Shown: piece after piece, positions 32,685 through 40,967 of the stretch
Position numbering within the stretch: the stretch's first letter is position 1
Layout: each line of letters begins with the position of its first letter
Source: Polyangium mundeleinium
Lineage (GTDB): Bacteria > Myxococcota_A > Polyangia > Polyangiales > Polyangiaceae
Assembly: GCF_028369105.1 (NCBI RefSeq)
Contig: NZ_JAQNDO010000001.1
Coordinates: 7,596,501-7,660,500, forward strand
Length of the DNA: 64,000 nucleotides
Reading direction: 5' to 3'
Notes under the pieces: model-generated
The model's input: only the letters and a program-made list of their open reading frames with translations
What the model was told of the DNA's origin: nothing
The model's database searches: none
Program-made: the position numbers and the translations under genes

Positions 32685-33427
32685 CGACGTTGCGGGTGCT
32701 CGTCGCGGACGATGAAAAGCTCGCGCGGGCGCGCCTCTTTCGGCTGCTCGGCGCGATCGAGGGCGTGGCCGTCGCGGGCGAGTGTGATCGCGGCGACGCC
32801 GTGCGCGCGGCCCTCGGGCGGGGCGGCATCGATGTGATCCTGCTCGACATCGAGATGCCCGGCCTCAGCGGGCTCGAAGCGCTCCGCTTGTTGCCCGAGC
32901 CGCGGCCCTACGTGATTTTCTGCACCGCGCACGCCGAGTACGCCGTCAGCGCATTCGAACTGGGCGCGGTCGATTACCTGCTCAAACCCGTGGAGGCCGG
33001 GCGCCTGCAGATCGCCATCGAGCGCGCTCGCCGCGTCGTCCACGCTGCAAAAACAGACGCCCCTCGTCCCGCCGCGCGGCGGCTCGCGATCGAGACCCGC
33101 GAGGGCGTGTTGCTCCTCGATCCCGCCGAAATCGCCTTCGCCGAGCTCGACGGCGCGCTCGTCACGATCGCGGTCGGCGGGCGACGCGTGCTCACCGTTC
33201 TTTCGCTGGCCGCGCTGGAGGAACGCCTGCCCGCGGACACCTTCGTCCGCGTCCACCGCCGCGCGCTTTTGAACCTCGAACACGTGAGCCTGCTCGAACC
33301 CACGCCCTCGGGCGGCTACCTCGCGCGCATGAAGGACGGCCAAGCGGTCGAGGTCTCTCGCCAGGCGGCGAGGGAGCTTCGCCGCGCGCTCGGGATCACG
33401 CGCGGGGCGGGCGGCGACGAGGATTGA
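32681..33427 (+). CDS. LytTR-family response regulator
   Basis: A 248-residue DNA-binding response regulator. Receiver domain (about 5-120): acidic pair VLVADDEKLARARLF, phosphoacceptor Asp in VILLDIEMPGLSGLEAL, Thr/Ser switch VIFCTAHAEYAVSAFELGA and Lys in VDYLLKPVEAG. LytTR domain (about 140-235): RLAIETREGVLLLDPAEI, FVRVHRRALLNLEHVSLLEP, GGYLARMKDGQAVEVSRQ. The start is GTG 32681, embedded in the kinase stop. LytTR regulators usually control cell-envelope, competence or secretion genes. The acidic-aromatic lipoprotein begins 51 bp downstream and is a plausible target or co-transcribed gene. Confidence 0.92.
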   Translation: MTTLRVLVADDEKLARARLFRLLGAIEGVAVAGECDRGDAVRAALGRGGIDVILLDIEMPGLSGLEALRLLPEPRPYVIFCTAHAEYAVSAFELGAVDYLLKPVEAGRLQIAIERARRVVHAAKTDAPRPAARRLAIETREGVLLLDPAEIAFAELDGALVTIAVGGRRVLTVLSLAALEERLPADTFVRVHRRALLNLEHVSLLEPTPSGGYLARMKDGQAVEVSRQAARELRRALGITRGAGGDED

Positions 33428-33478
33428 TCCTCGCTGCTGCGCAGGACGACACTTCGCGATACCCTGCAAGGAGCTACC

Positions 33479-34636
33479 ATGACTTCGCTTCGATCCCTTT
33501 GGGTGCTGATGGTCCCCCTTCTCAGCGGCTGCGTCGCGAATCGGGAGCCGCCGCCCGTCCAGTACAGCGACGGTTTCTTCGCCGCGTTCGACCAGATGAT
33601 GGACGACACGATGTCCCGGGGCACGCGCGGCGACCAGGCGCGCACGCTCGACGTCGAGTTTGCGCGTCGCGTGGACGAGGGTCCGGGGCCCGACGAGGTC
33701 GTGGCCGTCGGAACGACGTGGGACAAGGTGGAAGCCTTTCTCTCGATCGGGCTGCTCTCGGCGGATGTCATGGCGCCGATCGACGGCGCCGAGCAGAGCC
33801 GTGTGGACATCTTCGGGCAGGCGGCGGACCGGGTGCTTCGGAGCGACCACGAGGCCATCGCGGCCTGGAACCGCACCGTTCGCTCCATGAACTTCCCCGA
33901 TGAGATACAGATGGAGCCCACGGGGGAGATCGTATGGGAATCCCTCTACCTCGTGCTCACCGCGTCGGAGCATGCCTATCAGGACGTCTGGATCGAAAGC
34001 GGAGCCTGGGTCGAGGGAATGTGGGCCCGCTCGGACGGGTATTACGAGCAGCTCTGGGTCGACGGATACTCCGAGTCCGTGTGGGAGGAAGGCGCCTGCT
34101 ACGACGAATACGTCGAGACGGCGTGTGACACGTACTGGGTCGAGGAGTCCTGCTACGACGTGTGGGTCGACGATGGCTACTGGGAGAGCTACTGCTCCGC
34201 GTACGACGACGAGGGCAACTGCGTGGAGTGGACCGACGAATGGGTGGACACGGGGTATTCCGAGTCCGTGTGTGATCCGGGGCATTACGAAGAGGACTGT
34301 GTCGACATCTACGAAACGGTCTGCGACCCGGGGCAATGGGTGGACGTCTGGACCGAGGGGCACTGGGTCGAGGGAGCGTGGATCCCCGGCGAGCTTTACT
34401 GGGTGGAAGGATACTGGGCCGACACGTCGGGGTATCAGACCGTGGCGCTGCCGGCGCAGGAGGCCGAGATCCTCGCGACGGGAATCACCTACGTGGCGGG
34501 GTTTGGCCCGGAGCGCGTGGGCGGCGATTGTTACGCGAGGCTCGACGATGCGCTCGCGACGGGGGCCACGAACGCGCCGGAGAACGCCGTGAAGCTTTCG
34601 AGGGACGCGATCCTGGCTTGCCTGTCACCGCGCTGA
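33479..34636 (+). CDS. Lipoprotein with an acidic, Tyr/Trp/Cys-rich repeat region
   Basis: A 385-residue lipoprotein with a good AAGGAG ribosome site before ATG 33479 and lipobox LLSGC. Residues 25-160 look like an ordinary helical domain (FAAFDQMMDDTMSRGTRG, AIAAWNRTVRSMNFPDEI). Residues about 165-320 are extraordinary: short units rich in Asp/Glu, Tyr, Trp, Val and Cys, such as VWIESGAWVEGMW, LWVDGYSESVWEEGAC, SCYDVWVDDGYWESYC, WVDTGYSESVCDPGHYEEDC and YWVEGYWADTSGY. Almost no Lys occurs there. The pattern Y-x-x-x-W-V-[DE]-x-G-Y recurs about ten times. The final 60 residues look folded and contain one Cys pair. I know no family with this repeat. It follows the LytTR regulator by 51 bp. Confidence 0.82.
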   Translation: MTSLRSLWVLMVPLLSGCVANREPPPVQYSDGFFAAFDQMMDDTMSRGTRGDQARTLDVEFARRVDEGPGPDEVVAVGTTWDKVEAFLSIGLLSADVMAPIDGAEQSRVDIFGQAADRVLRSDHEAIAAWNRTVRSMNFPDEIQMEPTGEIVWESLYLVLTASEHAYQDVWIESGAWVEGMWARSDGYYEQLWVDGYSESVWEEGACYDEYVETACDTYWVEESCYDVWVDDGYWESYCSAYDDEGNCVEWTDEWVDTGYSESVCDPGHYEEDCVDIYETVCDPGQWVDVWTEGHWVEGAWIPGELYWVEGYWADTSGYQTVALPAQEAEILATGITYVAGFGPERVGGDCYARLDDALATGATNAPENAVKLSRDAILACLSPR

Positions 34637-34656
34637 GGCGAGCCGATGGATCCTGC

Positions 34657-35241
34657 TCAGAATGCGCCTGCCACGCCGAGCACCGTGTGCCCCTGCCGAA
34701 CGTCGATCACCGGCGCGAGCGAGTCGACGAGGCGCGGGGGCCTTTGGGCCGTGCGCGGCGTGGGGGCCTCGTAGGTCGAGAGCGCTGCGGCGTCGATGGC
34801 CACGCCGATCAGGGCGCCCAGGTAGCTCATGGCAATGCCGTATTCGAGGTAAAACCCATCGCATTTCTCGAAGATGCACGCGACCGGCAGGGAGAGGCCG
34901 AGGGCGGTCCCCGTGATCCCGATGTTCATCCCGAGCACGGCGAATCCCCTGCCGACCCGCCCGTGTTTCCAGTGCACGATGGGCCCGCCGAACACCATTC
35001 CGCTGAGCGAAAGCGGCCAGACATAAGGATGCACGCCGAAAACCACCGCCGGCACGGTCCCCACGCCGAGCGAGGCGCCGGCGATCGTCAGGGTTTGCCA
35101 GCCGTACCAGACCTCGCGTGACCCCTCGACGGACGGGAGGGCATAGGCCGCCATCGGCGGGGCCGGCTCTGCGGCGGAGACGGCCGTGGTGGCGGCGAGG
35201 GTCGTCAGAAGGGATGCCAGACAAGCTCCGTGGGTTCGCAT
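34657..35241 (-). CDS. Small exported/membrane protein, unknown
   Basis: A 194-residue protein with a signal peptide (LASLLTTLAATTAVSAAEPAP) and three to four hydrophobic segments (TLTIAGASLGVGTVPAVVFG, WPLSLSGMVFGGPIVH, GFAVLGMNIGITGTALGLSL, AMSYLGALIGVAIDAAALS). A short loop holds two Cys (ACIFEKCDGFYLEYG). It ends in a soluble tail (SLAPVIDVRQGHTVLGVAGAF) that reads like a terminal beta strand. Small proteins of this layout are frequent in Polyangia; function is unknown. It lies 40 bp downstream of the CorC-like gene on the same strand and converges with the acidic lipoprotein. Confidence 0.72.
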   Translation of the reverse strand: MRTHGACLASLLTTLAATTAVSAAEPAPPMAAYALPSVEGSREVWYGWQTLTIAGASLGVGTVPAVVFGVHPYVWPLSLSGMVFGGPIVHWKHGRVGRGFAVLGMNIGITGTALGLSLPVACIFEKCDGFYLEYGIAMSYLGALIGVAIDAAALSTYEAPTPRTAQRPPRLVDSLAPVIDVRQGHTVLGVAGAF

Positions 35242-35281
35242 GTGACCTCACGAACGAGCGTCTCCGTGTAGGGCACGGGTG

Positions 35282-36589
35282 TCAATGCGTCTGCTGCAGG
35301 GGAACGGGCCGCCTGATTCTCACCTTTTTGACGTGTCGTGGGGTGGCCTCGACGACCTCGAGGCTCGTCCCGTCCGGCGTCTCGAGCCGCGCCCCGACTG
35401 GGGGGATGCTTCGCGCAAGATCGAGGACGAGCCCCGCGAGGGTCGAAAAACCCTCGCCGGTGGGCAAGTCGAGCCCGAGCTCGCGGTTCACATCGTGCAC
35501 CGGCGCGCTGCCGAGGACGAGGAACGTCCCATCCGGCTCGCGCCGTACGAGCTCCGGCTCGGGCGCTTCGTGTTCGCTGAAGACGTCGCCCACGAGCTCC
35601 TCGACGAGGTCTTCGAGCGTGACGATGCCGCTCGTCGCGCCGAGCTCGTCGACCACGATGGCGAGCTGCGTGCGGCGGTTCTTCATCGCGTCGAGGAGCG
35701 AGACCGCGCGCATGGTCTCGCCGACGAAATACGGGGGTCGCAACACCTCCTTCACGGTGAATGGCGTTTCGCCCGAGGCGCGCGTGAAGACGTCCTTCAC
35801 GTTTACGTAACCGATGACGTGATCCAGATCCCCTTCGTAGACCGGCATTCGTGTATGCCCATGCGCGGCGACGATGCGGCGCACCTCGTCGAGCGGCGCA
35901 TCGTGCGGCAGGCTCACCACGCGCGGGCGCGGGACCATGACCTGCACCGCAGACAGATCGGGCAAATCAAGCGCGCGGGCGGCGATCTCGCCTGCGCTCG
36001 GGTCGACCGAGCCGGCCTTCGCCGCCTCCCCGACGAGCTGCTGCAGCTCGTCTCGCGAGAGCCGCGCCTCGGTGAAGGTGGTTTTGTCCCCGACGAGGCG
36101 GAGCACGACGTTCGAGCTCGCGGTCAAGAACCAGACGAGCGGGCGCGTGAGCCGAGAGAGGCCGAGGAGCGGCCTCCCGATGAGCAGCGCATACTTCTCC
36201 GCGTATCGCAGCGCGAGCGACTTGGGCACGAGCTCGCCGAGGACGAGCGAGAGGTAGGAAATCAGCACGACCACGAGGCCCAGCGCGATGGCGTCCGCGT
36301 GATCTCCGAGAAAGGGGACACGCCGGAGCACGGGCGCGAGATCCTCGGAGAAGGTGGCACCGCCGAACGCGCCCGCGAGCGCGCCGATGACGGTGATGCC
36401 GATCTGCACGGTGGCGAGGAACCGCTCGGGATCGTCGCGGAGCTCTTTCACGGCGCGCGCGCGCCTGCTCTTCTCGGCCACGAGCTGATCGAGCCGCGAG
36501 CCCCGCAGGGCCACGACCGCGATCTCGGCGCCGGCGAGGACGCCGTTCACCAGCACGAGCGCGAAGATGACGAAAAGCTCGGGGACGAT
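35282..36589 (-). CDS. CorC/HlyC-type membrane protein (DUF21, CBS pair, CorC domain)
   Basis: About 435 residues. An N-terminal DUF21 membrane domain (first helix ELFVIFALVLVNGVLAGAEI, then VQIGITVIGALAGAFGG and GLVVVLISYLSLVLGELVPK) is followed by a CBS pair (VMVPRPRVVSLPHD, HGHTRMPVYEGDLDHVIGYV, QLAIVVDELGATSGIVTLED) and a C-terminal CorC_HlyC domain (GLDLPTGEGFSTLAGLVLDL). Relatives export Mg2+ or Co2+ or tune other transporters. Canonical starts (GTG at 36556) would cut off half of the first helix; no ATG, GTG or TTG lies in frame upstream, but a perfect AAGGAGG precedes ATC at 36589, so I choose ATC. The CDF transporter ends 25 bp upstream, giving a metal-handling operon. Confidence 0.85.
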   Translation of the reverse strand: MVPELFVIFALVLVNGVLAGAEIAVVALRGSRLDQLVAEKSRRARAVKELRDDPERFLATVQIGITVIGALAGAFGGATFSEDLAPVLRRVPFLGDHADAIALGLVVVLISYLSLVLGELVPKSLALRYAEKYALLIGRPLLGLSRLTRPLVWFLTASSNVVLRLVGDKTTFTEARLSRDELQQLVGEAAKAGSVDPSAGEIAARALDLPDLSAVQVMVPRPRVVSLPHDAPLDEVRRIVAAHGHTRMPVYEGDLDHVIGYVNVKDVFTRASGETPFTVKEVLRPPYFVGETMRAVSLLDAMKNRRTQLAIVVDELGATSGIVTLEDLVEELVGDVFSEHEAPEPELVRREPDGTFLVLGSAPVHDVNRELGLDLPTGEGFSTLAGLVLDLARSIPPVGARLETPDGTSLEVVEATPRHVKKVRIRRPVPLQQTH

Positions 36590-36595
36590 GGGCGG

Positions 36596-36602
36596 CCTCC
36601 TT
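36596..36602 (-). promoter_or_regulatory. AAGGAGG ribosome binding site that selects an ATC start
   Basis: A perfect Shine-Dalgarno sequence on the minus strand ends six bases before the ATC at 36589. No such site precedes the GTG at 36556. Confidence 0.5.
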
Positions 36603-36614
36603 CGAGGGAGCCGA

Positions 36615-37685
36615 TCAATCCCACATCTGAGCGTCCGGCGCCCGACGAGGCGCGTGATCGTGCGTCGCTTCGGCGCGTCGCTCCTCGAGGTGATGGTCGA
36701 CCTCGATATCGATGTGCCCCGCCTCCGGGATCACAGCGCGGACGGCCACCTCGATGGCGTCGATTTCGTCGCTGATGGCGCGGAGGGCGCCATCCGCCAC
36801 CGTCCGGAGCGTCGTTTCGCGTTCCGCGCCCGAGAGCGCGCCGGGCTGCGGGGGCAACGCCTGATCGAGCCGGGCTGCGAGGAACGCCGGTTCGAACGTG
36901 ACCTCGGCTTTGAGCTTGTAGAGCTCGGGCGTGATCCGCCGGCTCTTCACGTCACGCACCCCGCGGACGCTGGGCCGCTCGCGCAGCACGCGGACAAACG
37001 TTTCCTCCACGCCGTCGGGGACGGCCATCCCAATGAGCAAATCACGATTCTGCGTGACGAGGTGGATCGCCACGAACCCGAGGAGCAAGCCGACGAGGAT
37101 GGACGCAATCGAATCCCAGACCGGGCTCCCCGTGTGGTACGACGCGATGATGCCGCCTGCGGCGAGGAGCAGGCCCAGCACGGCGGCGCCGTCCTCGAGC
37201 AGGATCGCCACCGACGCGGGATCCGCTTTCTCGCGCACGTACCGGGCGAAAGGCATGCTCCCGCGCTGCGCGGCGATGCTCCGAACGGCGAAGAGCAGCG
37301 CGCCCCCCTCGATGAGGAACGAGAGGCCGAGGACCACGAACGTCACCACGTTCACCGAGGTCGGGTGGGGATCACGCAGCCCCTCGATGCCGTGGTACAC
37401 GGTGACCCCGCAGCCGATGAAGAAGATGCCCGCGGCCGAGAGCAAGCCGAACACGAAGCGCTCGCCGCCGTATCCATAAGGGAATTCTTCGTCGCCTTGG
37501 CGCGCGCCGCGCTTCAGCCCGATGAAGAGCAAGAGCTGGTTGCCCGTGTCCGCAGCGCTGTGGATGGCCTCCGAGAGCATCGCGCCCGAGCCGGACAGGA
37601 AAAAGGCCACGAACTTGAGGAGCGTCACCAGCGCGTTCGCGGCGAGCGCGGCAATCACGGCGGGCAAGGAGGAAGGGGTCGCCAT
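36615..37685 (-). CDS. Cation diffusion facilitator (CDF) metal transporter
   Basis: A 356-residue inner-membrane metal/proton antiporter. Six transmembrane helices include the metal-site motifs SEAIHSAADTGNQLLLF on helix 2 and VAILLEDGAAVLGLLLA on helix 5, each supplying His/Asp or Asp/Asp ligands; the first has His-x3-Asp. A Tyr/Gly-rich loop follows helix 2 (EEFPYGYGGERFVFG), as in the group with PYGY loops. The cytoplasmic tail (ERPSVRGVRDVKSRRITPEL, HIDIEVDHHLEERRAEATHDH) is His-rich. Exported ion is not determined; Zn2+, Mn2+ or Fe2+ are possible. It heads an operon with the CorC-like gene. ATG 37685. Confidence 0.9.
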   Translation of the reverse strand: MATPSSLPAVIAALAANALVTLLKFVAFFLSGSGAMLSEAIHSAADTGNQLLLFIGLKRGARQGDEEFPYGYGGERFVFGLLSAAGIFFIGCGVTVYHGIEGLRDPHPTSVNVVTFVVLGLSFLIEGGALLFAVRSIAAQRGSMPFARYVREKADPASVAILLEDGAAVLGLLLAAGGIIASYHTGSPVWDSIASILVGLLLGFVAIHLVTQNRDLLIGMAVPDGVEETFVRVLRERPSVRGVRDVKSRRITPELYKLKAEVTFEPAFLAARLDQALPPQPGALSGAERETTLRTVADGALRAISDEIDAIEVAVRAVIPEAGHIDIEVDHHLEERRAEATHDHAPRRAPDAQMWD

Positions 37686-37760
37686 CGGTGTTCCTCTGCA
37701 TCCCAGCGCGGGACGACCTCCCGGTCAAGCCACGCCAGCCGGCACGAGGAAGGAAAATGC

Positions 37761-37788
37761 TGTACGCGGGGCGCTCTGTTTGCGTACA
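37761..37788. promoter_or_regulatory. Inverted repeat TGTACGC-N14-GCGTACA
   Basis: A perfect 7-bp inverted repeat ends 8 bp before ATG 37797. The left arm is about 75 bp upstream of the divergent CDF start. The arms and spacing suit a dimeric regulator operator; no regulator gene is adjacent. Confidence 0.45.
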
Positions 37789-37796
37789 AAGGCGGG

Positions 37797-38219
37797 ATGA
37801 GCCCTCCGCTCGAGTGGATGTGCGGGAAGCAACGCTTATGGTTGGAGGCCCCGGATTTCCTGTGCATGGAGATGCACGGCACCTTGGATGTCGCGGAGGT
37901 TGATGCTTACAAGAGCCTCGTGTACGAGCTCGGCGACCGCTACGGCACGTTCGCGTTCCTCGCAGACATGCGCGACCTCGGAGGCATCCCTCCCGATGCG
38001 CGGTCGAGGCTCGCCCGGGCCGCTCGTCCGTATCCGTACCGCGCCATCGCCGTGCATGGCACGAGCTTCACGCTCGGAATCGTGGCGGCGATGGTCGTCA
38101 AAGCGGGCCGCGCGCTCGCCCCTGGCGCTTTCCCATTCGAACTCGCTTTTTTCAAGACGGAGGCCCAGGCCCGCGCGCACCTCTTACCCTTCCGCGATCC
38201 GCCGCCGCCGCGCCCATGA
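37797..38219 (+). CDS. STAS/SpoIIAA-like protein
   Basis: A 140-residue soluble protein of the STAS-like SpoIIAA family. A first strand pair (MCGKQRLWLEAPDFLCMEMHG) is followed by a helix VAEVDAYKSLVYELGDRYG, then FAFLADMRDLGGIPPDARSRL and GTSFTLGIVAAMVVKAGRALA with a C-terminal helix and Pro-rich end. STAS domains of this sort act as anti-anti-sigma factors or as small ligand-binding modules; the usual phosphorylatable Ser is not evident, so the function is open. A GGCGGG ribosome site precedes ATG 37797 and an inverted repeat sits immediately upstream. It diverges from the CDF gene. Confidence 0.72.
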   Translation: MSPPLEWMCGKQRLWLEAPDFLCMEMHGTLDVAEVDAYKSLVYELGDRYGTFAFLADMRDLGGIPPDARSRLARAARPYPYRAIAVHGTSFTLGIVAAMVVKAGRALAPGAFPFELAFFKTEAQARAHLLPFRDPPPPRP

Positions 38220-38252
38220 CCGCGGCGGTGGCGAGAGCCCCCTTCGCCGCGT

Positions 38253-40313
38253 TCACCCGGGCGTCCCCATCGCCGGATCGGTGACCGACGGCTCCCCATT
38301 TTCGATGCGCCCCGCGACACGACGGCTGAAAGGCGCCTCCTCCTCCACGGTCACGGAGAAGTCGTACCAGCGGCCGCTCGTGGACACGTCGAACCACGCG
38401 TCCGCCGTGCCCATCGGGTCGACGTCGAGCGTCGCGCCCTCCTTCGTGTACGCGCGTGGCGTCACGATGAAACGGCGCATGGCCCCCCCCGTATTCTTGC
38501 AGCGAATCCCGAGGCGTGACCCCTCCACGTCGTACATCGTCTCGATTTCGATCCCGCCCTGCGACCCGGCATCCACGAAATCACGATGAAAACCGTTCGG
38601 CCCGAGCACGAAGAGCGAATATTGCTGTCCGGTCGCCGGCCACCGCCCTTCGAGGGATTTGCCCGTTTCCACGGCATAACGCCGCGGGATCTCCGTGAGC
38701 GCGCGCCGGTCGTACACGTGAAACACGGCCCCTGCTTTGCCGGTGTTCACGAAGGAGAGCACGGCCTCGTCCCCGTCGATCACGCACCGGACATCGATCT
38801 CGTAGGGCAGCGCGCGTGACGGCCGTGTCCCTGTCTCCTGCTGCGGGAGCGAGCCGTTTTCCCCCGTCGGCACCGTCACCTGCGCGAGTTTCTCTTGCTC
38901 CGCACGAAGGGCATCGGCCTCTTCCTGCGTGAGGCTCGGCCATTCGGGCAGGTCTTCGTCGTTCGGCGTCACGAAGTCGAACGCCGAGAGGAGGTCGCCG
39001 CACATCGCGCGCCGATAGGGGCTGATGTTGGTCTCTTTCACGCCGAATCGAGCTTCGAGGAAGCGCAGGATCGACGTGTGATCGAAGGTCTCGGAGCAGA
39101 CGAACCCGCCACGGCTCCACGGCGAGACGACCCACATGGGAACACGCACGCCGGGCCCGTGCGGGTGACCTCCGAGCGGCTCGGTGAGCGTGTCATCATA
39201 ACGCTCTCCCGTATCGTCCACCGTGCTCGCTCCCATGAGCACGCCGTCGTCACGCCGCGAGGGAGCGCAAGGCGGCGGCACGTGATCAAAAAAGCCGTCG
39301 TTTTCATCGAACGTGACGAAAAGAACCGTTTTGCTGAAGACCTCGGGATTCTCGATGAGCGCCTCGAGGACCTGCTGCACGTACCAGGCGCCCTGCACGG
39401 GGCTCGACGGGCCCGGATGCTCGGAATAATCCGCCGGCCCGACGATCCAGGAGACACGCGGCAAGCGCCCCGCGAGCACGTCTTCCCGAAATCCATCGAG
39501 GTTCTGGTTCGAAAGCCTCGACGAGATGCCTTTCTTGAAGAGCGGCGATTCCTGGTCCTCGAAAAATGCCTGTCGGAACGTCTGGAAGCCGATGAGCGGG
39601 TTGTCGGAGAAGTTGTCGGCATAGTCCTGATAGACCAGCCACGAGATCCCCGCTTCTTCGAGCCGCTCGGCGTACGTCTTCCAGGTGTATCCCGCTTCGA
39701 TGGCGCCCAGGAAGTCGTGCGAGTTGTCGATGGCCGGGCCGCCGTGCTGGCCGAGGCTGTCGATGGTGCCGGTGAACGCAATAAGGCGGTTCGGGTTCGT
39801 GCTGGTGTGGGCGCCGCAGAAGTACGCGTCGCAGACCGTGAACGCTTCGGCGAGCGCGAACTGGAATTCGAGCTCGGCGCGCTTGTAATACCCCATCGAC
39901 TGCGGCGCTTTCCACGCGGGCCATTGGCCGTACCGGCCGTGATCCCAGGCTTCGTGTCCGTCGACGAAGCTGTGGGGCGTGCCGTCCACGCGCTGGGCGT
40001 TGCCGGCCGTCGAATCGAGGTGATAGGGCAAAATCACCTCCGCGCCGCTGCGCTGCCGAAAGACGCTCTCCTCCTCTGCCAGGGGAATGGTGAACCGGTC
40101 CCCGAAGCCACGCACGCCGCGCATCGTGCCGAAATAGTGGTCGAACGAGCGGTTCTCCTGGATGAGGATCACCACGTGCTCGACGTCCATGATCGAGCGT
40201 GTCTTCACGTGGGCCGGAATCTCGACCGCCTTCTCGATGCAGCCCGGAAAGACCCAACCGCCCGCGGCAAGGCTGCTCATCTGAAGAAAGGAACGCCTGC
40301 TCAGCTTCGACAC
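38253..40313 (-). CDS. Phosphocholine-specific (PlcN-type) phospholipase C, Tat-exported
   Basis: A 686-residue secreted phosphoesterase. A twin-arginine signal (KLSRRSFLQMSSLAAGGWVF) is followed by the catalytic domain of the phospholipase C / acid phosphatase superfamily: DVEHVVILIQENRSFDHYFG, EAFTVCDAYFCGAHTSTNPNRL, PRVSWIVGPADYSEHPGPSS and LFVTFDENDGFFDHVPPP, with metal-binding Asn, Asp, Glu and His residues. The C-terminal third (about 520-686) contains two beta domains of the DUF756 type found at the end of Pseudomonas PlcN/PlcH (FVNTGKAGAVFHVYD, SGRWYDFSVTVEEEAPFSRR). It should cleave phosphatidylcholine-type lipids. It starts at GTG 40313. A Cys follows the Tat signal (FPGCIEK), so lipidation is possible. 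Confidence 0.9.
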   Translation of the reverse strand: MSKLSRRSFLQMSSLAAGGWVFPGCIEKAVEIPAHVKTRSIMDVEHVVILIQENRSFDHYFGTMRGVRGFGDRFTIPLAEEESVFRQRSGAEVILPYHLDSTAGNAQRVDGTPHSFVDGHEAWDHGRYGQWPAWKAPQSMGYYKRAELEFQFALAEAFTVCDAYFCGAHTSTNPNRLIAFTGTIDSLGQHGGPAIDNSHDFLGAIEAGYTWKTYAERLEEAGISWLVYQDYADNFSDNPLIGFQTFRQAFFEDQESPLFKKGISSRLSNQNLDGFREDVLAGRLPRVSWIVGPADYSEHPGPSSPVQGAWYVQQVLEALIENPEVFSKTVLFVTFDENDGFFDHVPPPCAPSRRDDGVLMGASTVDDTGERYDDTLTEPLGGHPHGPGVRVPMWVVSPWSRGGFVCSETFDHTSILRFLEARFGVKETNISPYRRAMCGDLLSAFDFVTPNDEDLPEWPSLTQEEADALRAEQEKLAQVTVPTGENGSLPQQETGTRPSRALPYEIDVRCVIDGDEAVLSFVNTGKAGAVFHVYDRRALTEIPRRYAVETGKSLEGRWPATGQQYSLFVLGPNGFHRDFVDAGSQGGIEIETMYDVEGSRLGIRCKNTGGAMRRFIVTPRAYTKEGATLDVDPMGTADAWFDVSTSGRWYDFSVTVEEEAPFSRRVAGRIENGEPSVTDPAMGTPG

Positions 40314-40462
40314 GAAAGACCTCCCACCAAGACGTCCCGCGAGACTATCCCGGCTGGTGGAGTTCTCAAGGCCGAAGCGGATCCGCGCCGCGCGTTCGCG
40401 AACCTGTCACATTCCGGCCCACGAGGCGTCGCGGGCCGGATGTCGAGGCCGTCGTTTCGAGG

Positions 40463-40933
40463 TCAGGGGCAGCTCCCCGCCGACGCGACGCTCGTGCCGG
40501 CGGCGTTCGCAGTGCACGCGTTGGCATGCGTCTGGCCGTCGCAGCCGCACACCGGATCGTAGTTGTGGTCGCACGCCTCGGGCGTGGGCTTGCAGGTCCC
40601 GAGCTGATCGATGATCGCCCCGCACATCGTGTCGATCGGGAAGTCGCAGAAAAACCCTTCTTCACACGGCATGCCGGCTTCTTCGCTGCACAACGTGTCG
40701 CCGACGACCACGCAGTCGCCGTCGTCGACCACACAGAAGTCGTCACACGTGCCGTCGTCGTACCAGCCTTCGAGGGCGCAAACGTCGGTGCCTTCCTTCG
40801 TGACGCCGTTCATCGCGCGGGCCTCGTCCTTGGTGTAGCCCGTTTGCTCGCCGCCCGAATCGACGCTGCTTCCGCAGGCAGGCAACACGAGGAGCGCGAG
40901 CGCGAGGACGGTGGGCGTATTCGATCGAAACAT
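40463..40933 (-). CDS. Kazal-domain lipoprotein
   Basis: A 156-residue lipoprotein with signal peptide and lipobox (LALALLVLPACGSSVDS). A first Cys cluster of Asp-rich character (CALEGWYDDGTCDDFCVVDDGDC) is followed by a second (CSEEAGMPCEEGFFCDFPIDTMCG) and a C-terminal Kazal-like domain (YDPVCGCDGQTHANACTANAAG), which in eukaryotes and bacteria inhibits serine proteases. Four to five disulfides are likely. An AAGGAG site precedes ATG 40933; a longer reading runs into the upstream gene. It lies 34 bp downstream of the lipoprotein gene at 40968 and is probably co-transcribed. A role against proteases of competitors or prey is speculative. Confidence 0.82.
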   Translation of the reverse strand: MFRSNTPTVLALALLVLPACGSSVDSGGEQTGYTKDEARAMNGVTKEGTDVCALEGWYDDGTCDDFCVVDDGDCVVVGDTLCSEEAGMPCEEGFFCDFPIDTMCGAIIDQLGTCKPTPEACDHNYDPVCGCDGQTHANACTANAAGTSVASAGSCP

Positions 40934-40967
40934 GGGGGTTCTCCTTCTGTAAGAATCGCTTGGGTGT

